A stretch of DNA of 64,000 nucleotides from Bacillus thuringiensis (GTDB lineage: Bacteria > Bacillota > Bacilli > Bacillales > Bacillaceae_G): positions 3,283,501-3,347,500 of the forward strand of contig NZ_CP155559.1 in assembly GCF_022095615.2 (NCBI RefSeq), read 5' to 3'. Of the stretch, positions 19,320 to 27,943 are shown piece after piece. The number at the start of each line of letters is the position of its first letter. The stretch's first letter is position 1. The position numbers were made by a program, and so were the translations under genes. The notes under the pieces are model-generated. The model did not search any database, was not told the origin of the DNA, and saw only the letters and a list, made by a program, of their open reading frames with translations.

Positions 19320-19707
19320 TCCCCTCACCCACTACCATATCATCGAAAAAACTTCTCTCAATCTCTTTTTCATCAAAATGAAGAACTACAATTAGCCCTA
19401 CATATAAAGAAACGAAATTTAGAAACCATTCGCCATTTTCATCTTTGTTAGCTAGACATTTAAATATCTTTTGAAATTGCATACGCTCATCTGCCGCAAC
19501 AACCGGACGCACACCAAAATATTTCAATACGAGATTCAGCTTCAGCTGCACGGATAATGATAAAATATATTTTAATAGCTCCGTATACTCTACACTATCT
19601 TTTTGACTATACAACTTCACAAGCTTTTGATGTAAAGTAGAAATCGATAATTCTTCGTCAGTCACTTTAGTTGCTTCTACCATTTCAATCATCTTTTTCA
19701 TATCCAT
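19309..19707 (-). CDS. Conserved hypothetical protein (132 aa)
   Basis: I do not recognise this gene. The 132-residue product is acidic and mostly helical by composition, with a moderately hydrophobic stretch near the C-terminus (FLNFVSLYVGLIVVLHF). A strong AGGAGG lies 10 bp before the ATG. It follows the 74-residue unknown gene by 42 bp on the same strand, so the two probably form one transcript with the 30-residue peptide, downstream of the Mrp-type ATPase. Confidence 0.7.
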   Translation of the reverse strand: MDMKKMIEMVEATKVTDEELSISTLHQKLVKLYSQKDSVEYTELLKYILSLSVQLKLNLVLKYFGVRPVVAADERMQFQKIFKCLANKDENGEWFLNFVSLYVGLIVVLHFDEKEIERSFFDDMVVGEGNAI

Positions 19708-19749
19708 TACATATACGCCTCCTGTTACAAAACAAAAGCAAACGTGTAT

Positions 19750-19974
19750 TTATTTTATAATCAGCAATAATTGAGTATTTCTCATCTCTCGTTCTTCTTC
19801 ACTAACTAAGTCATACTTCTTTAGAAGATGAAAGACATCATTTAATATTTCCTGTGAATGATTACGTTGCAAAAATCCCTTCAATCCTATAAAAATTCCT
19901 TCCGGTAAAAAAAACTTCTGACTTTCAAGCTTATTCATTACATCTTCCATAGAATGATCGATATTACACGCCAT
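19750..19974 (-). CDS. Conserved hypothetical protein (74 aa)
   Basis: A 74-residue unrecognised protein, charged and helical by composition, without a signal peptide or membrane segment. It has an excellent ribosome site (AGGAGG, 8-nt spacing) and begins 14 bp after the stop of the Mrp-type ATPase gene, so it is very likely co-transcribed with it. Its C-terminus, LLLIIK, is short and hydrophobic. Confidence 0.7.
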   Translation of the reverse strand: MACNIDHSMEDVMNKLESQKFFLPEGIFIGLKGFLQRNHSQEILNDVFHLLKKYDLVSEEEREMRNTQLLLIIK

Positions 19975-19988
19975 AAAAAATTCCTCCT

Positions 19989-21038
19989 CTATCCTTTATA
20001 AATAATATCCTCCGCTAACGATGTAAACACTTCTCCTACAAGAGAGTCTTCATCATATACAGATGAATCGTTATTCTCTTCTCGTTTTGCAAAAGGTATT
20101 TGCGCAATCACTTCTGTTTGCAATTGTTCTGCAAGTATTTCGCCTCCACCTTTTCCGAAGAGATAATTTTTTGATCCATCTCGGTCTTCATAATAAGCCA
20201 TATTTTCTACAATCCCTAAAATCTCGTGTTTCGTATGTTTTGCCATTACACCTACTCTAGATGCTACGAATGAAGCTACGTTGTGTGGTGTTGTCACAAT
20301 TATTTCTTTCGCCTGTGGAATCATTGCTGCAACATCAATAGCTACATCTCCTGTGCCAGGTGGTAAATCAAGAAGTAAATAATCTAATTCTCCCCAGTGT
20401 GTATTCGCAAGGAAATTTTGAATCCATTTATTTAACATCGGTCCGCGCCACATAACCGGGTTATTTCCTTCCGTAAAAAATCCCATCGACATAATTTTAA
20501 CACCGTGACTAACAACTGGAATTGCTGTTTGATCAATCATCGTCGGTTTTTGATTCGTTTCCATCATAGCTGGAATGCTAAAACCATATATATCTGCATC
20601 TAATATCCCCACTTTTTTGCCCATACGAGCTAAAGCAGTTGCAAGGTTAATTGTCACTGTTGATTTTCCAACTCCACCTTTACCGCTCGTTACAGTAATA
20701 AATCGTACCCCTGAATCAAGGCGAAGCATGCTCGGCATACCAGTTTCTGTTCTAGTATTTTTCTTTAATTTCTCTGTTAACGCAGCTCGTTCTTCTTGTG
20801 TCATAGAACCAAATGTCAAATCTACTTTAGATGCACCAATTGCCTGAAGAGACTCTTCTACATCTTGTTGAATTTTTGCCTTTAATGGACAACCTTGAAT
20901 CGTTAGCACTACTTCAAGTTTAACCTCTGTTCCATTCATTTGTATATTTCTAACCATATTTAATTCTACAATACTTTTGTGTAACTCCGGATCCTCTACA
21001 TGTTTTAATGCGTTCATTATTTGTTCTTGCGTAATCAT
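19989..21038 (-). CDS. Mrp/NBP35 family P-loop ATPase (ApbC/SalA type)
   Basis: A 349-residue protein with an N-terminal MIP18/DUF59 domain (about residues 1-80) and a C-terminal MinD-like ATPase with a deviant Walker A, GKGGVGKST, at 119-127. Mrp/ApbC proteins carry or transfer iron-sulfur clusters, while B. subtilis SalA of the same family is a regulator. This copy has no CxxC pair near the C-terminus, where cluster-carrying Mrp proteins bind iron, so a SalA-like role is possible. I choose ATG 21038, with AAGGG 9 bp upstream. It follows the molybdopterin genes by 60 bp and may share their transcript. Confidence 0.88.
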   Translation of the reverse strand: MITQEQIMNALKHVEDPELHKSIVELNMVRNIQMNGTEVKLEVVLTIQGCPLKAKIQQDVEESLQAIGASKVDLTFGSMTQEERAALTEKLKKNTRTETGMPSMLRLDSGVRFITVTSGKGGVGKSTVTINLATALARMGKKVGILDADIYGFSIPAMMETNQKPTMIDQTAIPVVSHGVKIMSMGFFTEGNNPVMWRGPMLNKWIQNFLANTHWGELDYLLLDLPPGTGDVAIDVAAMIPQAKEIIVTTPHNVASFVASRVGVMAKHTKHEILGIVENMAYYEDRDGSKNYLFGKGGGEILAEQLQTEVIAQIPFAKREENNDSSVYDEDSLVGEVFTSLAEDIIYKG

Positions 21039-21098
21039 AGCACTCATCCCTTCTCGTATTCGAATTTATATACAACATTTTCTTGGCGAAAAAGCTTT

Positions 21099-21335
21099 TT
21101 ATCCCCCGCTAACAGGCGGGATTAATGCGACTATATCTCCAGCTTTTATCATCTCTTCATTCGTTACAAACTCTTCATTAACAGCCACTATCACTTTATC
21201 AAGTGATTGTAAACAATAACTTGCTTTGAGCCATTCTTTTAATTGCTGAACTGTCATTTCTTGTTTTTCAAAAATTACGAATCGATCCGATCCGACTTCC
21301 TCACGCAAATTTGCGAACAATAAAACTGTAATCAT
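21099..21335 (-). CDS. moaD: Molybdopterin synthase sulfur carrier subunit MoaD
   Basis: A 78-residue ubiquitin-fold protein ending in PPVSGG. The C-terminal Gly-Gly is adenylated by MoeB and thiocarboxylated so that MoaD can donate sulfur to precursor Z within molybdopterin synthase. I start at ATG 21335, 4 bp after the moaE stop, with GGAAGAATGAGAAG upstream; longer in-frame starts would extend into moaE without family support. It is part of the moa/moe operon. Confidence 0.9.
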   Translation of the reverse strand: MITVLLFANLREEVGSDRFVIFEKQEMTVQQLKEWLKASYCLQSLDKVIVAVNEEFVTNEEMIKAGDIVALIPPVSGG

Positions 21336-21339
21336 CTTC

Positions 21340-21810
21340 TCATTCTTCCTTCTTCGGTTTTCCTTCTGGATATGCCGTATTTTCAAGTTGATCTCCAATC
21401 CACATCGTTCCATCTTCCCAAAATTCTTTTTTCCAAATTGGGACGATTTGTTTTATCCGTTCAATCGCGTATTCATTCGCTTCATATGCTTCTTTACGAT
21501 GCGGTGATGAAACTGCAATGACTACCGCAATATCCATGATTTCTAGCCGCCCTACACGATGTGTAATTGCTACTTTGGCATCCGGCCACTTATCATTAAT
21601 CTCTTTACCAATTTTCGTAAGTTGTTTTACTGCCATCGGTTTATATGCTTCATACTCTAAATATAGTGTTCGTGTTCGTTTTCCTTTTGTTAATTCTCTC
21701 ACCGTACCAATAAATGTTGTAATTGCACCTGCTTCTCTTCTTGCGACTTTATTCGTTACTTCTTCAACTACAATCGGTATATCTACAATCTCAAATAGCG
21801 CTTGTCCCAC
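21340..21810 (-). CDS. moaE: Molybdopterin synthase catalytic subunit MoaE
   Basis: A 156-residue MoaE. Conserved features include GAITTFIGTVRE near residue 28, YEAYKPMA, the HRVG motif, and IPIWKKEFWEDG, with the Lys residues that form the active site with the MoaD tail. It converts cyclic pyranopterin monophosphate to molybdopterin. I start at GTG 21810, after AGAGG at 8-nt spacing. The gene start overlaps the end of moeA by about 20 bp, indicating translational coupling. Confidence 0.9.
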   Translation of the reverse strand: MGQALFEIVDIPIVVEEVTNKVARREAGAITTFIGTVRELTKGKRTRTLYLEYEAYKPMAVKQLTKIGKEINDKWPDAKVAITHRVGRLEIMDIAVVIAVSSPHRKEAYEANEYAIERIKQIVPIWKKEFWEDGTMWIGDQLENTAYPEGKPKKEE

Positions 21811-23098
21811 TAGAACCACCTCTCACTTTACAAATCGTCCAAGACCATTCACTACCTTCATTATCTTCCAGCAAAAGAACATCTACGAACATATCTTTTT
21901 TGTAACCTCTCGTACCACCTGGAAGTACAATAAATATATTTGTCTCTGCTAATGAAGAAACCGAGCTAGATTTATCAAACCCTGACGGATAAGCGATTAA
22001 CTGTCCTTCCTTATATGCCAGTTTTGCTCGTACAAATCTTGTAAATGGATTTGGTTTCAGGAAATCTTCTCCTAATAATGCTTTTTCTCTTTTTACATGT
22101 GCTTTTTCACTAAACATATACGTCCGAATACAAGGTCTTACAAATAATTCAAACCCTACGTAACAAGCAGATGGGTTTCCTGATAAACCAAATAATAGCT
22201 TGCCATTTAATTGTGCTACAGTCGTAACACTCCCTGGTCGCATTGCAACTTTATTAAAAAGAACAGAGGCACCTAACTTTTCATATATAGCTGGTAAATA
22301 ATCGTAATCTCCCACTGATACACCGCCTGTTGTAATGAGCATATCTACTTGGCTTAGTGCTTCTTTTACAGCTGTAAAACATGTATGAAAATCATCGCTA
22401 AACTTCCCAAAACATTTTACTCTGCCGCCCGCTCTGCGAATTTGAGACAATATCATATACGTATTACTATTTCGGATTTTCCCTGGCTGTAATGAATCAT
22501 TTACATCAAGTAATTCACTACCAGTCGCTAACAATCCAATTACAGGCTTTCTCGCCACAGGCACCTCGTTATACCCGAACGTAGCAAGAAGAGCTGAAAT
22601 ACCTGGATGAATGTATGATCCTTTCTTTGCAAGAACCGTTCCTTTACGAGCGTCTTCACCTTGAAAAGAAATATTGTCGCCCGTTTTGAATGATCGCTTC
22701 ACTTCTATATAATTATTGCCAGTCTCCTCATATTGACGAGTCAGCTCTAACATAACAACCGCATCACACCCATTCGGAATTTGCGCTCCTGTCATAATTC
22801 GAACTGCTTGAAACGGACCTACTTTCTCGTAGAATAGTGATCCCGCGCCAATTTCACCAACTACTTCAAGCACAATTGGCGTTTCATAACTTGCTACATT
22901 CGTATCTTCTGCTCTAATAGCAAATCCATCATACGGTGAACGATTGAATGAAGGTACATCATGGTCAGCTACTAAATCTTCTGCTAATATACGTCCGTAA
23001 GCTAATTCAATAGGCAGTAGCTCCTTTAACCCCTCATTAGCAAATCCCATTACTTTACGAACAGCTTCTTCAACCGTAATTGGCACTCTTCTTTCCAT
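21791..23098 (-). CDS. moeA: Molybdopterin molybdotransferase MoeA
   Basis: A 435-residue MoeA of usual length. PSFNRSPYDGFAI near residue 50, the IMTGAQIPNGCDAVV region and TTGGVSVGDYDY near residue 260 are family hallmarks. It inserts molybdate into adenylated molybdopterin to make Moco. I start at ATG 23098, with AGAAAGGG at 9-nt spacing. It lies between moeB and moaE in the operon. Confidence 0.92.
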   Translation of the reverse strand: MERRVPITVEEAVRKVMGFANEGLKELLPIELAYGRILAEDLVADHDVPSFNRSPYDGFAIRAEDTNVASYETPIVLEVVGEIGAGSLFYEKVGPFQAVRIMTGAQIPNGCDAVVMLELTRQYEETGNNYIEVKRSFKTGDNISFQGEDARKGTVLAKKGSYIHPGISALLATFGYNEVPVARKPVIGLLATGSELLDVNDSLQPGKIRNSNTYMILSQIRRAGGRVKCFGKFSDDFHTCFTAVKEALSQVDMLITTGGVSVGDYDYLPAIYEKLGASVLFNKVAMRPGSVTTVAQLNGKLLFGLSGNPSACYVGFELFVRPCIRTYMFSEKAHVKREKALLGEDFLKPNPFTRFVRAKLAYKEGQLIAYPSGFDKSSSVSSLAETNIFIVLPGGTRGYKKDMFVDVLLLEDNEGSEWSWTICKVRGGSSGTSAI

Positions 23099-23116
23099 TA
23101 TTGACAACCCTTTCTG

Positions 23117-24133
23117 TTAACCGAATACACGATAATATAATTGTTTTGCTTTCGAAATATCATTTGTACCATGAATGAAAACACGACCATCCCGAAAAAT
23201 AACGACGCGGTAATCGTCTATTTGGCAAGATAGTAAATACGGATTCTGATCTACTTTCCCCAGTTTGTTTAATACTTTTTCTATATCGTCAAAATCGTAC
23301 GTTCTATTTTCTACTGGCCTAATTTGTACTGTATTTCTTCCGCATAAAGCAGCTACCTTCGTTTGGTTTTCGTATGATAAATAAGGATAAGTTCGATTTA
23401 AGCCGCACGAAGGGCAATCGTCTGTTTTGATTTTCCCTAGTTTTATAAAATGGTTTTGATTACTCCATATATCAAACATGAAAAATGTTTTTCTAACTGC
23501 CGAGAAATCTCCTACTAAAATTTTGAATGCTTCCGCCACTTGATACGCTGCGACGATTTGGACAGTCGGGCTAATAATTCCAGCGGTATCACATGTCACA
23601 CCAGTAACAGGAACATTCTTCAGCACACAATGTAAACATGGTTTCTCTTGCGGAATAACCGTATAACTCATACCGTACGATCCAACGCAAGAACCGTATA
23701 CCCACGGAATATTATGTTTTTGTGATAAGTCATTTATTACAAATCGAATATCGAAATTATCTGTTGCGTCAATTATTACATCTACCCTTTTTAATAGGTC
23801 TTCCATGTTTTCTGCACTTGCATCCATTACGAAAGCATCTATGTGTACTTCCGAATTAATTTGCTCTAACCGATTTTTAGCAGCAATTGCTTTCGGTATT
23901 TTCTCTCTCGCATCTTGTTCAGAGTACAGTTGTTGCCTTTGTAAATTGCTCCATTCAACGTAGTCACGATCAATAATCGTCAACTTGCCAATACCTGCAC
24001 GTACGAAACTTTCGGCACTTGCACTTCCTAATGCGCCTGCTCCTACAATTAACACATGTTTATTTCGAATTTTTTCTTGTCCTTTACTCCCAATCGGTTT
24101 GAACAACTGTTGTCGTGAATACCGCTTAGCCAT
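23117..24133 (-). CDS. moeB: MoeB/ThiF family adenylyltransferase
   Basis: A 338-residue E1-like protein with nucleotide motif VGAGALGSA (about residues 30-38), the RQQLY region, DATDNFDIRF near residue 130, and zinc-ligand pairs CLHC and CPSC. It adenylates the C-terminal glycine of MoaD, or of ThiS in thiamine synthesis. The position beside moeA, moaE and moaD makes the MoaD role most likely. A C-terminal extension after the CPSC pair (about 90 residues) is longer than in E. coli MoeB and shorter than a full rhodanese domain. Confidence 0.88.
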   Translation of the reverse strand: MAKRYSRQQLFKPIGSKGQEKIRNKHVLIVGAGALGSASAESFVRAGIGKLTIIDRDYVEWSNLQRQQLYSEQDAREKIPKAIAAKNRLEQINSEVHIDAFVMDASAENMEDLLKRVDVIIDATDNFDIRFVINDLSQKHNIPWVYGSCVGSYGMSYTVIPQEKPCLHCVLKNVPVTGVTCDTAGIISPTVQIVAAYQVAEAFKILVGDFSAVRKTFFMFDIWSNQNHFIKLGKIKTDDCPSCGLNRTYPYLSYENQTKVAALCGRNTVQIRPVENRTYDFDDIEKVLNKLGKVDQNPYLLSCQIDDYRVVIFRDGRVFIHGTNDISKAKQLYYRVFG

Positions 24134-24157
24134 TACATACCCTTCCTCTCACGAACT

Positions 24158-24937
24158 CTATTTCATATTAGAATGTTGTTTTTGATAACAAGCAAAGTAA
24201 GCAAATCCAACAAATCCAGCTCCCCCAATTACATTTCCGATAAAAACAGGAACAAAATTTCTAGCAAGATCCATCCACGTCAGATGCCCTGCAAAAATAA
24301 CTGCCGAAATAACAAACATATTTGCTACCACTTGCTGAAATCCAATCACTACAAATGCCATAATCGGAATCCAAATTCCGATTATTTTTCCGACCAAATC
24401 ACTCGTCCCATAAGCGAGCCAAAGTGCAAGACAAACGAGCCAATTACATCCAATTGCTAAAATTAAAGTTCTCCCAAATGATTCATGTAATTTTCCTTCC
24501 GCTATCGCTACTGTTTTATTTAAATAATCTCCCTCTGTTAATCCGCCAAGATGACCGAAACAATACGCTACGAAAATAGCTCCTACGAAATTCATGAAAG
24601 TAATCCAAACCCAATTATTTAACACACTTACCAATGTAATTTTCTTTGCATAAAGCGCCATAGACAGTGACATCATATTTCCAGTAATTAATTCTCCTCC
24701 TGCTAATACGACGAGCATTAATCCAACAGGAAAAACCGCTCCTCCTAAAACATTGACTAAACTACCCCAGCGCTCAGGTAAATTACCTAAAACGCGAATA
24801 TTAAGCAAAAAACCTAACGAAATAAACGCTCCTCCTAAAAAACCGAGAATAAGCATTGCTGGCAACGTCTGACTTACTTTTTGAACACCGGCCTCAATTA
24901 CGAGTTCAGCAATTTGTTCCGGTTTATGAAATGCCAT
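24158..24937 (-). CDS. yrhG: Formate/nitrite channel (YrhG type)
   Basis: A 259-residue FNT-family membrane protein with six hydrophobic helices and family stretches near GGAFISLGFLL and GAVFPVGLMLVVLAGGELITGNM. FNT channels move formate, nitrite or related small anions as pentamers. In B. subtilis the homologue yrhG sits beside the formate dehydrogenase genes yrhE and yrhD, so formate is the likely cargo here. The start, ATG 24937, has a near-perfect GGAGG. A terminator-like hairpin ends only about 25 bp before it. Confidence 0.88.
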   Translation of the reverse strand: MAFHKPEQIAELVIEAGVQKVSQTLPAMLILGFLGGAFISLGFLLNIRVLGNLPERWGSLVNVLGGAVFPVGLMLVVLAGGELITGNMMSLSMALYAKKITLVSVLNNWVWITFMNFVGAIFVAYCFGHLGGLTEGDYLNKTVAIAEGKLHESFGRTLILAIGCNWLVCLALWLAYGTSDLVGKIIGIWIPIMAFVVIGFQQVVANMFVISAVIFAGHLTWMDLARNFVPVFIGNVIGGAGFVGFAYFACYQKQHSNMK

Positions 24938-24958
24938 TACCAATTCCTCCATTTTCTC

Positions 24959-25017
24959 CAAATAAAAAAGCAGCTTCAAAAAACCTCCTCAAAATAAAGG
25001 TTTTTGAATGCTGCTTA
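24959..25017 (-). terminator. Terminator-like hairpin in the leader of the formate channel gene
   Basis: Read on the minus strand: AAGCAGC, a bulge, TTCAAAAACCT, an 11-nt loop, AGGTTTTTTGAA, GCTGCTT, then T-rich bases. The T-run runs into the ribosome-site region of the channel gene, so it either ends moaA transcripts or acts as an attenuator. Confidence 0.75.
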
Positions 25018-25137
25018 ATTTCTCTGCACATCTTTTACAGAGATATCAATCATCACTTTTACTATAAAATAGAAAATCTACAAACGTTGCATACTTTCCA
25101 TTTTGTATATACTTCCTCAAAGCGTCACTCTTATATA

Positions 25138-26154
25138 TCAGCCACCAATATGTGACATTTCAATTTTAGGCACTCTTTTTTTACTTGTATGATTTAAGCG
25201 TTCATCTGAATAACGATCTTCTCGGTTGTTCCATATATCACGTACGACATCTGTTATTTCCTCGCCAGTGTATTCAGATCGAAGCAGTTCTCTCAAATCA
25301 GTTCCTTTAGAAGCGAACAAACAAGTATATAATTTTCCTTCTGCAGAAATACGGGCTCTCGTACATGATGAACAGAAGGAATCTGTTACTGATGAAATAA
25401 TACCTATCTCTTCATCACTTCCAATATAACGATAGCGAGTCGCAACTTCACCTGCATAATTCGCTTCTATCCGTTCTAATGGCATAACTTGATGAATGGC
25501 ATCTACTATTTCTTGTTTCGAGACGACCTCTTTTAATTCCCAACCGTTATAATTCCCAACGTCCATATACTCAATAAAACGAAGAATATGCTTATTTTCC
25601 TTAAAGTATTGCGCCATCTGCAAAATATCTTGTTCATTTTTCCCTTTTTGAACGACCATGTTTATTTTAATTTTCATACCAACTTCAGCTGCAGCCTGTA
25701 TTCCTTCCAAAACTCTTTGCACTTTGCTTCTATTACCATTCAAATAGAAAAATCGCTCTTCTTCTAAGGAATCTAAACTAACTGTCACACGTGATAAACC
25801 CGCCTTATATAAATCAGGAGCAAACTTTTTAAGTAACGATCCATTGGTTGTTAAACCGATATCCTCCACACCATCAATTTTATTAAGGCGCTCGATAAGC
25901 TGTGGAAGACCTCTTCTAAGTAACGGTTCTCCGCCTGTAATTCGTAACTTTCTCACACCTAAAGAAACGAAAATACGTGTTATCCTTTCAATCTCATCAA
26001 AAGATAAAATTTTATCATTAGACAAAAACGAATAATCAGGACCAAATATTTCTTCTGGCATACAATAACGACAGCGAAAATTACAGCGATCAGTAACAGA
26101 AATACGTAAATCCTTTAAAGGACGTTGTAGTTTGTCTAATGTGACAGAGTTCAT
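25138..26154 (-). CDS. moaA: GTP 3',8-cyclase MoaA
   Basis: A 338-residue radical SAM enzyme for the first step of molybdenum cofactor synthesis, acting on GTP together with MoaC. The SAM cluster ligands are Cys24, Cys28 and Cys31 (CNFRCRYC). The C-terminal cluster ligands are Cys261, Cys264 and Cys278. The protein ends in the Gly-Gly needed for activity. It starts 20 bp after fdhD on the same strand. No moaC is present in this window. Confidence 0.94.
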   Translation of the reverse strand: MNSVTLDKLQRPLKDLRISVTDRCNFRCRYCMPEEIFGPDYSFLSNDKILSFDEIERITRIFVSLGVRKLRITGGEPLLRRGLPQLIERLNKIDGVEDIGLTTNGSLLKKFAPDLYKAGLSRVTVSLDSLEEERFFYLNGNRSKVQRVLEGIQAAAEVGMKIKINMVVQKGKNEQDILQMAQYFKENKHILRFIEYMDVGNYNGWELKEVVSKQEIVDAIHQVMPLERIEANYAGEVATRYRYIGSDEEIGIISSVTDSFCSSCTRARISAEGKLYTCLFASKGTDLRELLRSEYTGEEITDVVRDIWNNREDRYSDERLNHTSKKRVPKIEMSHIGG

Positions 26155-26174
26155 ATTTATTGCCTCGCTTTTAC

Positions 26175-26972
26175 TTATTTTATATTTAAAACACGCTCTG
26201 GATGCGTATATACATTTAAGGATTCATTCCGAATAAACCCTATCGTAGTAATACCTAGTTCTTCTGCTAGCTGCAAAGCCAACTCAGTTGGAGCTGATTT
26301 TGACAGTATAATTTCACAACCAATTTTTGCAACTTTCAATAATATTTCCGAAGAAATACGACCACTAAAAACAATGATTTTATCTTTTATAGAAATATTA
26401 TTTTTTAAGCAATAACCGTAAATTTTATCTAATGCATTATGTCTACCGATATCCATTCGGCTTAAAATAATGCCATTCACATCACACAAAGATGCATTAT
26501 GAACGCCGCCTGTATGACGAAATGTCTCTGCAGATTGCTGCATTTCTTTCATTAACCGAAAACAGTCTTCTGCAGCAACCTGTACATGTACGCCATTCAT
26601 TTTCTTCGCGCTTAGTGCATCATTTGCAAACACAAACCCTTGTCTACTCATACCACAGCATGAAGTAATATAACGTTTATTTTGCATTTGTTCGTAATAC
26701 GGATTCACTTTTTTCGTTGTGACATGTACAAATCCTTCTTTCTCTTGTACCCATATGTCATCAATATCTTCATACTTCCGAATAATTCCTTCAGATGCTA
26801 AAAAGCCTATTACCATATCTTCTATATATTCTGGAGTACTAACCATTGTAACAAACTCCTGTCCGTTCATTTTAATCGTGACTGGAAACTCTGTTACAAT
26901 GCTGTCCTCTATATGCTTAAACGCCCCTTGTTCATAACGAAAGATTTCTCTTTCTACCTGTATCGGTTTCAC
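26175..26972 (-). CDS. fdhD: Formate dehydrogenase sulfurtransferase FdhD
   Basis: A 265-residue FdhD, which moves sulfur from a cysteine desulfurase to the Mo cofactor before its insertion into formate dehydrogenase. The active-site loop reads [10 protein letters not shown] with Cys105 and Cys106 adjacent, whereas E. coli FdhD has a CxxC pair. Conserved [19 protein letters not shown] and TGGVHNAS, followed by [10 protein letters not shown], support the family. The start is GTG at 26972 after AAGGA. Its position in the fdh operon fits the function. Confidence 0.92.
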   Translation of the reverse strand: MKPIQVEREIFRYEQGAFKHIEDSIVTEFPVTIKMNGQEFVTMVSTPEYIEDMVIGFLASEGIIRKYEDIDDIWVQEKEGFVHVTTKKVNPYYEQMQNKRYITSCCGMSRQGFVFANDALSAKKMNGVHVQVAAEDCFRLMKEMQQSAETFRHTGGVHNASLCDVNGIILSRMDIGRHNALDKIYGYCLKNNISIKDKIIVFSGRISSEILLKVAKIGCEIILSKSAPTELALQLAEELGITTIGFIRNESLNVYTHPERVLNIK

Positions 26973-26988
26973 GATCAGTATCCTTCTC

Positions 26989-27333
26989 TCACGTTATATT
27001 TTTATCAAAAACAAATACCGAAACTGCAATATCTTCTTCTACTTTCATATCTGAAAACAAATTCACTAATTTCGCTCCAACAAGTTCCTCCAAATGTTCA
27101 CGGGAATTCGCAGCATACACTTCTTGAATCATTTTCGTTCTAGCCATATGAACCATTTCCGCACCGTCCATCGTACTTGAAATGAATTTTTCAGTAGGTG
27201 TTAAGTTTCCATAAAGGGTCGCAATCGCCATATTTTCAGCAAAAACAGTATGAATTCGTTCTGGTCCTTTTCCGAAAAGTTCCTTTCGAAGTTTTCGTAT
27301 CATATCATTAAATTCATGTACTTTTTTTGACAT
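26989..27333 (-). CDS. DUF2294 family protein (MpsC-like)
   Basis: A 114-residue soluble protein. The RKELFGKGPERIHTVFAENMAIATLYGNLTP-type sequence is characteristic of DUF2294, a family since linked by name to MpsC. Function in this operon is unknown; DUF2294 genes commonly sit with formate dehydrogenase genes in Bacillus. The ribosome site GGGAGG directly follows a hairpin and T-run, so its translation or transcription may be regulated. Confidence 0.8.
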   Translation of the reverse strand: MSKKVHEFNDMIRKLRKELFGKGPERIHTVFAENMAIATLYGNLTPTEKFISSTMDGAEMVHMARTKMIQEVYAANSREHLEELVGAKLVNLFSDMKVEEDIAVSVFVFDKNIT

Positions 27334-27348
27334 ACAATTATTCCTCCC

Positions 27349-27427
27349 AAAAACCTCATTTTACTTTATTATATATTTTACCAAAATGAGCCTTCCGCCC
27401 AAACTATTTCATACAATCATTTAGGCG
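27349..27427 (-). promoter_or_regulatory. Two tandem hairpins before the DUF2294 gene
   Basis: On the minus strand, CGCCTAAA/TTTGGGCG (27396-27427) is followed by CTCATTTT/AAAATGAG (27355-27390), then G and T5 running into the GGGAGG ribosome site. The layout resembles a weak terminator or attenuator inside the operon. Confidence 0.5.
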
Positions 27428-27448
27428 AAAAGATTCACTTCATGAAGG

Positions 27449-27931
27449 TTACTCGTCTTTTAACCCTTTACCCATACCTTTTAAGAAATGAAGCCCAAAT
27501 CCGATGGCACGGTTAATGTCTGGATCTTTCAATACTTTCATAAGATCGAATACCCCTACTTTTTTATTACTCTCTAGATGTTCATTACCTTCTTCTAGCC
27601 CTACTAATAAGCTACCTATAAGCTTTTTCGTAAGTTCCGGATCAAGTTCTGTTAAAGCACCTGCAGCACCCATCATATTATTAATTAAATTTGTAACAGG
27701 CTCACGGGTCACTTGGCCAAGAACAATTTTTGCGATTGGTTCTTTCGCCTTTAGCATAGAATTAGCTGCTTCTAGCATGCCAATATCATTCAATTCCCCT
27801 ACTATATTAAACATTTGATTTAGAGCGTCTTCATTATTTGCTAGAAGCTCTTTTAAATCATCTAATTTTTGCTGTTTTATTTCTTCCTCAGTTAATTCTT
27901 GTTTTTGAATCATTTTTATAGGTGCAGCCAT
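27449..27931 (-). CDS. yrhD: DUF1641 family protein (YrhD type)
   Basis: A 160-residue helical protein of the DUF1641 family, the usual neighbour of Mo formate dehydrogenases in Bacillus (YrhD beside YrhE in B. subtilis). The GFGLHFLKGMGKGLKDE C-terminus and the NIVGELNDIGML region fit the family. Its biochemical role is not established; a helper or subunit role for the dehydrogenase is inferred from gene order. It starts 12 bp after the fdhA stop with a GGAGG site. Confidence 0.87.
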   Translation of the reverse strand: MAAPIKMIQKQELTEEEIKQQKLDDLKELLANNEDALNQMFNIVGELNDIGMLEAANSMLKAKEPIAKIVLGQVTREPVTNLINNMMGAAGALTELDPELTKKLIGSLLVGLEEGNEHLESNKKVGVFDLMKVLKDPDINRAIGFGLHFLKGMGKGLKDE

Positions 27932-27943
27932 ATTTTTCTCCTC

